From contig JAEOSY010000103.1 of assembly GCA_016840125.1 (NCBI GenBank), positions 1 through 12,511 of the forward strand: DNA of 12,511 bases. The letters run 5' to 3'. This DNA comes from Candidatus Helarchaeota archaeon (lineage in GTDB: Archaea; Asgardarchaeota; Lokiarchaeia; Helarchaeales; HEL-GB-A). Below, in pieces: positions 1 to 6,257 of this stretch (the stretch's first letter is position 1; each line of letters opens with the position of its first letter). A model generated the notes under the pieces. The model saw nothing but the letters and a program-made list of their open reading frames with translations, was not told the origin of the DNA and did no database searches. A program made the position numbers and the translations under genes.

Positions 1-84
1 AGCAGCTGGTTTACAGACCGCCCAAAAGCCCCGCTAATTAACCAAATGATTGAGCTCGCTCAGAAATCACGGGTACAGGTCTAA
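1..84 (+). CDS. C-terminal end of an unidentified protein (5' end outside window)
   Basis: Frame 1 is open from the first base to a TAA at 82-84 and encodes 27 residues ending ...INQMIELAQKSRVQV. The composition (one Trp, amphipathic helix-like end, charged residues) looks like a genuine protein C-terminus rather than noise. Nothing identifies the family and I do not assign a function. It is convergent with the minus-strand GRAM-like gene, with 54 bases between the stop codons. An accidental open frame of this length is possible, so confidence is moderate. Confidence 0.45.
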   Translation, partial: SSWFTDRPKAPLINQMIELAQKSRVQV

Positions 85-115
85 TTCGTATCAAAGATTA
101 CTTTTGCGGATCATG

Positions 116-130
116 AAAAAAAAAAAAAAA
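116..130 (-). terminator. Poly-T transcription terminator after the GRAM-like gene
   Basis: An uninterrupted run of 15 A on the plus strand reads as 15 T on the minus strand, starting 8 bases after the stop codon of the GRAM-like gene. Archaeal RNA polymerase terminates at such U-rich tracts without needing a hairpin, and I see no strong hairpin before it. As a 15-base homopolymer its exact length may be uncertain. Confidence 0.7.
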
Positions 131-138
131 GAATTTAA

Positions 139-597
139 TTAAGGAAGTCCTGCTAATTTTTTAATTTGATTATAAATATCGGTTGTTCTAGCAATTAATT
201 CCTTTTTATCTTCTTTCTTCCCAGTCGTGGGGGAGAATTTTAACCGGGCAACTCCCATTCTAACTTTTCGATACTTTCCAGGTTTTTTACCTTCGTGCTC
301 TGCAGAGTGTGTGATGATAATAAGGTCTTTCTTGGTCACCATCTCAGCTATTTGGGGGTAGGGGATTGTCATTACTTTGCCTGATTTGGCCATTCCTGAC
401 CACCCTGATGAGAATCCGGCTTTTCCCGTAAAGCAAAGTCTTTTACTCGTCAATGCCCATGTTCCACTCAAATTGGGATTGTTACCAAAACCTCTAACAT
501 TGTATTTACCGTAATAGGTCAATATTACTTCCTCACCTGGCTCGAGGATTGCTGTAACTCTTTCCATGTGGGCTGCTATTTTGTCTTCATAACCCAT
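139..597 (-). CDS. Small GRAM/PH-like domain protein
   Basis: A 152-residue soluble protein with no signal peptide or membrane segment. The pattern is that of GRAM/bacterial PH-like domains: an N-terminal helix, then LEPGEEVI, strands around GKYNVRG, the hallmark GTWALTSKRLCFTGK, a loop with Gly/Ser, and IPYPQIAEMVTKKDLIIIT. A Lys-rich tail ends in a helix (ELIARTTDIYNQIKKLAG). Such domains usually bind lipids or proteins; the ligand here cannot be told. I chose ATG at 597 because GGTGA at 603-607 sits five bases upstream; an in-frame TTG at 609 and GTG at 606 overlap that ribosome binding site and are unlikely starts. It is a single gene followed by a poly-T terminator. The fold assignment is from pattern only. 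Confidence 0.7.
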   Translation of the reverse strand: MGYEDKIAAHMERVTAILEPGEEVILTYYGKYNVRGFGNNPNLSGTWALTSKRLCFTGKAGFSSGWSGMAKSGKVMTIPYPQIAEMVTKKDLIIITHSAEHEGKKPGKYRKVRMGVARLKFSPTTGKKEDKKELIARTTDIYNQIKKLAGLP

Positions 598-619
598 TTT
601 TTTCACCAATTAATTTTCA

Positions 620-628
620 GGTATAAAG
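620..628 (-). promoter_or_regulatory. Candidate TATA box for the GRAM-like gene
   Basis: On the minus strand CTTTATACC is centred about 27 bases before the ATG at 597, which would give a very short leader. A second TATA-like stretch, TTATATTTATATC (686-698), would give a leader of about 65 bases. The GGTGA ribosome binding site at 603-607 fits a leadered transcript and so favours the distal box; the choice is open. Confidence 0.3.
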
Positions 629-703
629 AACTTCATCCGTTCCTCTATACCCTTATCACTATAGGTAAATTAACTAAAATTCAAAGATATAAATATAATT
701 ATC

Positions 704-722
704 CTTAGTGAAAGCTACTAAG
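704..722 (-). terminator. Small hairpin downstream of the 330-aa membrane gene
   Basis: CTTAGT (704-709) and ACTAAG (717-722) form a perfect six-base-pair inverted repeat with a seven-base loop, 18 bases past the stop codon at 740. The sequence after it on the minus strand is AT-rich (GGATAATTATATTT) but has no long T run. It could assist termination or protect the 3' end, or be chance. Confidence 0.3.
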
Positions 723-739
723 TATCAATTCTTCATTAT

Positions 740-1732
740 TTATTTTTTCGCGGTGTTTTTAATCAAGAACAGCTTTCCTCTGACAAGCAGTACAGTAACA
801 AGTAGGGTAAGAGAGAGCGGGTAAATTACAGCAAATGTGATCAAAGCACCATTCCAAGCGAGACCTGCATGGAAAATATAGGCATAGTATAAGAGGATTA
901 ATCCTGTAAGATAGGAGTTCGTCTTTTCCGTCAAATAACAGAGGAGGATGCCGAAAATGATGAATGTGATAGCAAATCCGACGGTGTGCCAAGGATAGCA
1001 AAAGCCAAAAAGAACTGAAATACTAAGATATGAAATCCACTTGTTAGTTCTATTTAAGAAAAGGGGTAAGCCCCATCTGAAGAAGAAGCTGCAAACCGCG
1101 AATAACTGAATTAATTTGATAACGAAAAAGAAGAAAAACATTTTCGGTTCGTAAAAGCTGCAACAGTGCCATATAAGGCTGATAAGCCCATAACCAAAAG
1201 CAATGATCACCATAGCCAGCGATATTTTCTTGATATTTGCAGTCGATTCAGCAAAGGCATTTCTCTGAAACTTGAATATCTTTCTTGCTACTTCGGGCAT
1301 GATTGCCAAAACCACGAGGCTCAGGATCGAAGGTAAGAAAAGAGGACCCATGCCAAGGATATGGTTGGGATCCCACCACTCGTAACCAATCAGAAAATTG
1401 ATGACAAAAAAAGCAATAGCAATAATGAAAAAGAAGATAATCTCTGTATCCTTCGTGCTACGATTTGTCATTGGTTTCTTTTCCCATTTTAAAATAAGAG
1501 GAAGCAGAACAAATATGATTAAAAGTCCCAAACTTGCTAGAATCCTCATAGAAAGAGGTCCCCCTAACGCATCTACACCCTGCCACCAGGTTAATCCATT
1601 AATGGGGGGCTCTCCGACCACTTCAATCGATAAAATATATAAAAGATCCAAGGGTACAAGGAGAACTACGCAAATTAAGGCGATTGCCAGGAGTACTAGT
1701 AAATACTGTAGTTTGATAGATCGAAGATCCAT
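740..1732 (-). CDS. Polytopic membrane protein, degenerate CPBP (ABI)-like
   Basis: About 330 residues with 9-10 hydrophobic segments and no large soluble domain. The C-terminal half has the layout of the CPBP/ABI intramembrane protease family: CSFFFRWGLPLFL (from residue 214) sits where the family has EExxxR plus a hydrophobic loop, followed by SISVLFGFCYPWH (His ~249), a helix ending LCYLTEKTNS, and YIFHAGLAWN (His ~288, Asn ~294). The two catalytic glutamates are Cys-Ser, so proteolysis by the classic mechanism is unlikely. The upstream hydrolase gene ends at 1753. ATG 1732 (GAGAT upstream) is preferred; an in-frame TTG at 1756 would overlap the hydrolase stop as TTGA and add eight residues. 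Operon partnership is likely. Family assignment is from pattern and moderate. Confidence 0.65.
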   Translation of the reverse strand: MDLRSIKLQYLLVLLAIALICVVLLVPLDLLYILSIEVVGEPPINGLTWWQGVDALGGPLSMRILASLGLLIIFVLLPLILKWEKKPMTNRSTKDTEIIFFFIIAIAFFVINFLIGYEWWDPNHILGMGPLFLPSILSLVVLAIMPEVARKIFKFQRNAFAESTANIKKISLAMVIIAFGYGLISLIWHCCSFYEPKMFFFFFVIKLIQLFAVCSFFFRWGLPLFLNRTNKWISYLSISVLFGFCYPWHTVGFAITFIIFGILLCYLTEKTNSYLTGLILLYYAYIFHAGLAWNGALITFAVIYPLSLTLLVTVLLVRGKLFLIKNTAKK

Positions 1733-1752
1733 ATCTTTTATCTCATTTCTTA

Positions 1753-3438
1753 TCAAGTCAGGATTCCAAATAAGAAACTAACGACATCACCATAGGGGGA
1801 GAGTGTCACGATGACGAAGCCAACCATGATTGCGTGTAGGAGAGTACCGGGGATAACAGATCCCGTTAATTTTTCCATATATCCCCCGAAGAAAATCATA
1901 ACCAGAAAGATCGGAATCATTAAGATGAGAATCATAGCAATAAAGTAATTTCCGATTATAATACAGGGCACCATGATGAGGATCACAAACCACGAATCTA
2001 CTAGGAGAAAGATAATAAGATGGATCGCCAGATAATTAACGGTTGGGTTTTTAAATTTAAGCTTGGATTTTAAGTAGGGCAATGCAAGTTTCTGAATAAA
2101 AACTGATGAGAGAAAGATTATGACAAAGAGAATGATACAGTATAGAACTAAATAGAGAATGCGAGGTGTAGCAGGAATCATTCCTAGATAATTAAGTCCG
2201 ATTGTCAGGTAGTAACCAACTATGAAAATGCCTGTCAGTATGACTGAATAAATCCAGATGTTTGTTTTTTGTGATAGGTTCTCTTTTATGAGAGATCTCA
2301 GAGAAAAATTCCAGCGCTTCGAGAGCCTCCAACTATAAATGAAAACATTCACGCCGAAACAACCCACGATCGCCGTGAGCGCCGCCGTGAATGCGAGTGG
2401 TGTAAGAAATAATGGTCCAAAGATAATAATTGTTGGGATTAGTAGAAATGTAATAATATAATATTTTCCAATAAATGAGAGAAGTGAAGTCTCCTCAAAT
2501 GCCTTCGGATCAATTGTCACCACAGCCGGTGAATCTTCATCTTTCCGAACCTTGAATGTATCAGCAAGAATGTCACCGACTACAAAAACTAATGCTACTA
2601 AACTCAAAAAACCGACCCAGGCCAAGACATTCCGAACATCAAATGCATTGCTCGGCGAAGCCGTTTGAGGCCAGTTAAACGAAGTAAGAATCCATTCGGT
2701 GGCAGGAACGACAAAGTCGCGATGCCATGGAGTTATTAAGTGGTCTGCCCCAGGAACTATATGAATCTTTCGAGCGGTTCCGTTTCCCATATCCCCATAC
2801 AGGTGCTCGAACTCGATGTTTTCAGCGCTTTCACCTGTTAAATTTACAAATTCAGTTTTAGTCTCTTCGGGTGAAAAACTTTCATCTAAGCTTCCAATTA
2901 TCAATAGGATATTGCGCGGGTTGGTTGTGTTTGAGACATCACCATCAACCAAGGTGCCAACCCCGACCCACGCCTTCACATTTGAATTATTAATCGCATA
3001 AGGATAAGTCCCAAATCCGCCCATTGAATAGCCCAATAAGGCCATTGCGGACATGTTTGCCAGTGGCTGGATAGTTGGGATTGCGGCGATTACTGCCTCC
3101 AAATCATCTGATAAATTTTGTAATTCACCTGTACTCTGTCCATGGCCATTCCAATCCAGATTGGCAACAATAACGCCAGCACTCGCCAGTTCAATGGCGA
3201 AGGTGGTCATCATTTCTTTGTTGACAATTACCCCATGCCCCATTACCACGACAGGTGTTGATTGGGTCAACCCTTTAGGTTGGTACACGTTGAAGGAGAT
3301 AACATCACCTTCAAGGGTTGTTACTTGATGAGTTGTTCGTACAACATTTGAGGGATATAAATTTAGACCAAGAATCCCTGTAAGAGTTAATCCAATGAAA
3401 ATGAATAAAAGACTATATTGAAGTTTTTTCGATTTCAT
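1753..3438 (-). CDS. Membrane-anchored alpha/beta hydrolase fused to a polytopic CPBP-like domain
   Basis: 561 residues. Residues ~7-28 form a signal anchor. Residues ~35-255 are an alpha/beta hydrolase: oxyanion region VVMGHG (His ~68), nucleophile elbow GYSMGG (Ser ~138), acid in GSLDE (Asp ~185) and catalytic His in PGADH (~233), so the triad is complete. The topology suggests an extracytoplasmic catalytic domain. From ~272 on there are about nine membrane segments. The last part resembles the end of CPBP/ABI proteins: LSSVFIQKLALPYL where EExxxR would be, then FFGGYMEKLTGSVIPGTLLH (His ~535). The glutamates are Ser-Ser and the Arg is Gln, so this domain is probably not a protease. Substrate is unknown: an ester, lipid or peptide is possible. 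Start ATG 3438 is chosen over TTG 3453, which gives a less compact signal anchor. It heads a two-gene unit with the next membrane protein. Confidence 0.8.
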   Translation of the reverse strand: MKSKKLQYSLLFIFIGLTLTGILGLNLYPSNVVRTTHQVTTLEGDVISFNVYQPKGLTQSTPVVVMGHGVIVNKEMMTTFAIELASAGVIVANLDWNGHGQSTGELQNLSDDLEAVIAAIPTIQPLANMSAMALLGYSMGGFGTYPYAINNSNVKAWVGVGTLVDGDVSNTTNPRNILLIIGSLDESFSPEETKTEFVNLTGESAENIEFEHLYGDMGNGTARKIHIVPGADHLITPWHRDFVVPATEWILTSFNWPQTASPSNAFDVRNVLAWVGFLSLVALVFVVGDILADTFKVRKDEDSPAVVTIDPKAFEETSLLSFIGKYYIITFLLIPTIIIFGPLFLTPLAFTAALTAIVGCFGVNVFIYSWRLSKRWNFSLRSLIKENLSQKTNIWIYSVILTGIFIVGYYLTIGLNYLGMIPATPRILYLVLYCIILFVIIFLSSVFIQKLALPYLKSKLKFKNPTVNYLAIHLIIFLLVDSWFVILIMVPCIIIGNYFIAMILILMIPIFLVMIFFGGYMEKLTGSVIPGTLLHAIMVGFVIVTLSPYGDVVSFLFGILT

Positions 3439-3468
3439 AACCAATCCCTTCAAATTAACTGATAATTA

Positions 3469-3476
3469 ATTATAAA
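3469..3476 (-). promoter_or_regulatory. Candidate TATA box for the hydrolase gene
   Basis: TTTATAAT on the minus strand lies about 34 bases before the ATG at 3438, which predicts a leader of under ten bases. It emerges directly from the T run that ends the preceding dehydrogenase transcript, so the terminator and promoter would share bases. Confidence 0.35.
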
Positions 3477-3482
3477 AAAAAA
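3474..3482 (-). terminator. Poly-T terminator after the dehydrogenase gene
   Basis: Nine consecutive T on the minus strand begin five bases after the TAA stop (3487-3489) of the isocitrate/isopropylmalate dehydrogenase family gene. This is the simple archaeal U-tract type with no evident hairpin. It suggests that the dehydrogenase and the downstream hydrolase are separate transcripts. Confidence 0.55.
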
Positions 3483-3486
3483 TGGG

Positions 3487-4692
3487 TTAGAGTTTTTTAT
3501 ATTCTTCTAAGACTTTTTCAGCTACGTCGTTAGTGCTACCGAATTTACCATCTTTCCAGTGGCTCTTGGGAACGGCATCGCGGGGGAGGCTTTGCCAATT
3601 ATTTTCGATGTCCAAACCGCCTTTAATCATATTTGCAACCGCTTGCTCCAGCTTTTTGGATTCCTTTTCGTATCCCAAGTAATCTAGCATCAAAACTGCG
3701 GACAGAATTGTCGCGGTTGGATTAGCAACGGGCTCGCCCTTGTAATTCTTTCTTTTCACAACTGCGGGAGCTGAGCCGTGAGTGGGTTCGAAATAGGACG
3801 CCTTGGGTCCATATACCCCAGATCCTGCGACTCCTAACCCTCCTACGATTTCAGCGGCTTCATCACTTAAGATATCACCCAACATATTAGGAATAACAAT
3901 AGTATCATGATAATCCGGATATCTCAAAAGGCGCCGCGCAAAATCATCGACGATCCACCATTCCACTTCGAGTTCAGGATATTCAGTTTCTGCAATTTTA
4001 GTGATGCGTTTGATGAACATCCGATCTTGCGTGCGCAAGACATTTGGTTTACAGACTATCTCGAGTAGACCTTTTCCGCGCCCATTTTCTTTCCGACTCT
4101 TACAGATTTCACAAGCGACACGCCCGATGCGATCTGTTCCTCGTTTTGTAACTATACGCATGGCATACACTGCATCTCCACCCCATTTTTCGAGGTCCAC
4201 AGGAGTGATAATGCGTTTCTTTGCCAATTTTCGCACTTTCCCTTCCTTACCAGCTGCTGCATACATTCCCTCAGTTCCTTCACGCACAAAAACGTAATCG
4301 ACGTCTTTCACTACTTCATTCTTGACAACTGTTGCCATTCCTGGGAAATATCGAATCGGACGGATATTTGCATAATTACCAAGACCCCACCGTAGATATG
4401 CAATTAATTGCAGGGCAACTTCTTCCGTAGCACCAAAAAGAATTGCATCAGAGGAATCAATGGCTTCACGTGTCTGCGGTGGAAAGGCAACCCCTAGCTC
4501 CTTTAAAGCGGATTCTCCAGCAGGCATTGGACGGAGTTCCAGTCCTGGGAGTTTCATCCCCTCTAGCACGAGAACTGTGCCATCTACTACATGAGGGCCA
4601 ATTCCATCGCCGCCAATTGCGGTTACCACTTTTGTTTTCTTGTCTGCATTCGGTGATTTTAAAGGATTAATCCATTTCTCTTCTTCAGCCAT
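3487..4692 (-). CDS. Isocitrate/isopropylmalate dehydrogenase family protein
   Basis: 401 residues, cytosolic, a beta-decarboxylating NAD(P)-dependent dehydrogenase acting on a 2-hydroxy acid with a malate-like core. Visible family signatures: GGDGIGP (27-33), substrate arginines in LRWGLGNYANIRP (~101, ~111) and FVREGTEGMY (Arg ~137, catalytic Tyr ~144), catalytic Lys in VCKPNVL (~215), and metal-binding Asp in IVDD (~249), GDILSD (~273, ~277). EPTHGSAP (~302-309) opens the cofactor loop, which is about six residues longer than usual and lacks the Asp (NAD type) or Lys-Tyr (NADP type) after SAP. The specificity (isocitrate, isopropylmalate, homoisocitrate, tartrate-like) cannot be settled; the ANIRP motif resembles the isopropylmalate/homoisocitrate side. 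ATG 4692 is chosen because GGGTGA lies five bases upstream; GTG 4701 is part of that site. It has its own promoter and terminator. Confidence 0.88.
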   Translation of the reverse strand: MAEEEKWINPLKSPNADKKTKVVTAIGGDGIGPHVVDGTVLVLEGMKLPGLELRPMPAGESALKELGVAFPPQTREAIDSSDAILFGATEEVALQLIAYLRWGLGNYANIRPIRYFPGMATVVKNEVVKDVDYVFVREGTEGMYAAAGKEGKVRKLAKKRIITPVDLEKWGGDAVYAMRIVTKRGTDRIGRVACEICKSRKENGRGKGLLEIVCKPNVLRTQDRMFIKRITKIAETEYPELEVEWWIVDDFARRLLRYPDYHDTIVIPNMLGDILSDEAAEIVGGLGVAGSGVYGPKASYFEPTHGSAPAVVKRKNYKGEPVANPTATILSAVLMLDYLGYEKESKKLEQAVANMIKGGLDIENNWQSLPRDAVPKSHWKDGKFGSTNDVAEKVLEEYKKL

Positions 4693-4730
4693 GGTTCTCA
4701 CCCAAATCTATAGTTAATCAAGAGCGGTTC

Positions 4731-4740
4731 TTTTTTTAAA
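4731..4740 (-). promoter_or_regulatory. TATA box of the dehydrogenase gene
   Basis: On the minus strand TTTAAAAAAA follows a purine-rich GAAAAAA that could serve as a BRE. A start about 26 bases downstream gives a leader of about 17 bases that contains the GGGTGA ribosome binding site (4698-4703). It is divergent from the promoter of the split DUF4139 genes within a 103-base intergenic region. Confidence 0.5.
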
Positions 4741-4765
4741 TTTTTTCAATACCCTCCTAAAAGTA

Positions 4766-4773
4766 TTAAAAAT
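4766..4773 (+). promoter_or_regulatory. TATA box of the split DUF4139 operon (probable leaderless transcript)
   Basis: TTAAAAAT is centred about 27 bases before the ATG at 4796, and no ribosome binding site precedes that ATG (ACCAATTATG). The spacing is what is expected for a leaderless archaeal mRNA starting at the ATG itself. Confidence 0.5.
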
Positions 4774-4795
4774 AATAGCCACAATATAACCAATT

Positions 4796-5497
4796 ATGAA
4801 AATTAATCCACCATGTAAAAAGTTTATAGTGTTTAGCGGCGGGGGTGGGCTCATAGCGCGCTCTCAAGTCGTTGAGGTCCCCGCTGGAAAAACTACCTTT
4901 GAGATCAACGAAGTTCCAGCAAGTTTCGATCCAAATACTACTACGGTTGAACTTCTTGAGATAGAAGGTGATGTAGAATTAAGTCAGACAGATGTACGTC
5001 GTCCAGATAAGCGAATAGTAGATAGTTTCATTCAGCGTGAAAAAACCGCGTCCGATGCCATCATAACAGCTTCTACAGATCTACGAGGCAGTAATCGTGA
5101 AAAAATCATCGGAATATGCGAGTCAGCTTATTACAGGAGATATGAAGATATGATAGGAACGATCAACGTATCTGTTCAAGCCAAAGTTCCCAGCAAATTC
5201 ATATTACAAATCAACTATTTTGTAGAGGATTCGCGAATCAAATGGAAGCCAGCCATTCATGTCAATATAAACAAAGAGACCAAAAAAGCAAAAATTGAAG
5301 GGTATATCATGGTTATGAATAACAGCGACTTTTCATTTGAAAATGTGGAGTGTGAATTCGCCGAATTCGAGGTAGTCAGCGAAGTAGGCGAAGAGGGTTT
5401 TCTCGACGATTTAGAAATGGAACAGCAGGTCCAAACTAAAATGCCGAAAGCGAGGATGTTACAAAATATCAATCGAATGAGGACTTTATTGAAATAG
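4796..5497 (+). CDS. DUF4140 plus N-terminal part of DUF4139 (first half of a split protein)
   Basis: 233 residues, mostly beta-strand, without signal peptide or membrane segment. Residues ~8-70 match the DUF4140 pattern (FIVFSGGGGLIARSQ, then VPAGKTTFEINEVPASFDP). Residues ~71-125 form the short helical linker where the usual mucoidy-inhibitor-like proteins carry a long coiled coil. Residues ~136-190 carry the start of DUF4139: LQINYFVEDSRIKWKPAIHV and EGYIMVMNNSDFSFENVE, equivalent to the Y-x-A-x-W-x-P and N-x-T-x-E-x-W segments. The chain ends where the family has a flexible linker. The second half is encoded by the next gene, 11 bases downstream in another frame. Molecular function of the family is unknown; cytosolic location here is unusual, since bacterial relatives are often exported. 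Confidence 0.72.
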   Translation: MKINPPCKKFIVFSGGGGLIARSQVVEVPAGKTTFEINEVPASFDPNTTTVELLEIEGDVELSQTDVRRPDKRIVDSFIQREKTASDAIITASTDLRGSNREKIIGICESAYYRRYEDMIGTINVSVQAKVPSKFILQINYFVEDSRIKWKPAIHVNINKETKKAKIEGYIMVMNNSDFSFENVECEFAEFEVVSEVGEEGFLDDLEMEQQVQTKMPKARMLQNINRMRTLLK

Positions 5498-5508
5498 AAG
5501 GTGATAAA

Positions 5509-6183
5509 ATGCGTGCAAGTTTAAATTCCCGTAAAAACGTGCGAATCAAATGGTTTGATTTAAAGGACGTAGCCTACTCGATTGAAAGAAAGTTGGAAAT
5601 ATCTTATTCCACGGGCAGTGTCGAAAATAACATCAATAACTATACCCCCTCTTTCCAGTACAATTTTACAGAAGTGGCGAATACTCAAATCCCTCAATCA
5701 GATATCATCATTTTTGAGAATAGCCTCCCTGCAACTTATGCGATGACTGTAGGTTCGAAAGGGAATAAGTTTTCTACAGATCTCCAGAGTGATCCCATTG
5801 TATTAGTTACCGATCGGATTGTTGAGCTAGTGAAAGGTAAGGAGAATATAACCCGAGAGCCGCCCGCATATCCCAATCCTAGAATAAAAGAGATTGAGGT
5901 ACGGGAGCGAGAAGATAACGTCAGCCGCAAAATCTCATTCAAGAACGATTCCGACGAGAAAATTGAACATTTTGAATTGAAATTGGTAGAAACCAAAGAT
6001 GTGCGTTTCAGCAGTTCAACTCCTCCAGCGGTTAAAAGTGACCCCCCTGAATATCTTTGGACATTTTCAATCGAACCCGAATCCACCTATGCAATCGAAC
6101 TCAAATTCCAAACTCATATTCGGAAGACCTTCGAAATCGAAAAGGAACCTCCACCCAATCGAAATAGAGCGCTAAGCCAATAA
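5509..6183 (+). CDS. C-terminal part of DUF4139 (second half of a split protein)
   Basis: 224 residues, beta-rich and soluble. It contains the C-terminal features of DUF4139: EVANTQIPQSDIIIFENSLP, a strand with DPIVLVTDRIVEL, then the last domain with IKEIEVREREDNVSRKISF, FELKLVETKDV, and LWTFSIEPESTYAIELKF. It lacks the N-terminal DUF4140 and the first DUF4139 strands, which the preceding gene supplies. GGTGAT (5500-5505) sits four bases before the ATG and overlaps nothing essential, which argues for a real start rather than a broken gene. The two proteins probably assemble into one fold. The frame of this gene is also open for about 23 codons upstream of its ATG, so a frameshift origin of the split cannot be excluded. 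A poly-T terminator follows. Confidence 0.7.
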   Translation: MRASLNSRKNVRIKWFDLKDVAYSIERKLEISYSTGSVENNINNYTPSFQYNFTEVANTQIPQSDIIIFENSLPATYAMTVGSKGNKFSTDLQSDPIVLVTDRIVELVKGKENITREPPAYPNPRIKEIEVREREDNVSRKISFKNDSDEKIEHFELKLVETKDVRFSSSTPPAVKSDPPEYLWTFSIEPESTYAIELKFQTHIRKTFEIEKEPPPNRNRALSQ

Positions 6184-6194
6184 ATTCAAAACAA

Positions 6195-6207
6195 TTTTTT
6201 TTCTTTA
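6195..6207 (+). terminator. Poly-T terminator after the split DUF4139 genes
   Basis: Eight T followed by CTTTA begin 11 bases after the TAA at 6181-6183. This is the archaeal U-tract type. It separates the DUF4139 pair from the glycosidase gene downstream. Confidence 0.5.
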
Positions 6208-6257
6208 TTCTAGAGTGTTGAAATTATTTTCAATTATATATTAGGAGAATTGATGAA

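Noticed and set aside
610..739. Possible small RNA or tRNA in the 130-base gap
   Set aside because: No cloverleaf or conserved tRNA boxes could be found; the gap is AT-rich and explained by a small hairpin and promoter-like boxes.
1398..1781. Plus-strand open frame of 127 codons
   Set aside because: It lies antisense to the 330-aa membrane protein, whose hydrophobic segments and motifs are coherent; the plus-strand product is basic and low in structure, with no ribosome binding site.
3053..3328. Plus-strand open frame of 91 codons
   Set aside because: Antisense shadow of the hydrolase domain that carries the intact Ser-Asp-His triad on the other strand.
5440..5508. Programmed frameshift joining the two DUF4139 halves
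   Set aside because: The downstream frame is open over this stretch, but I see no slippery heptamer with a following structure, and the second gene has its own good binding site and ATG. Kept only as an alternative explanation.
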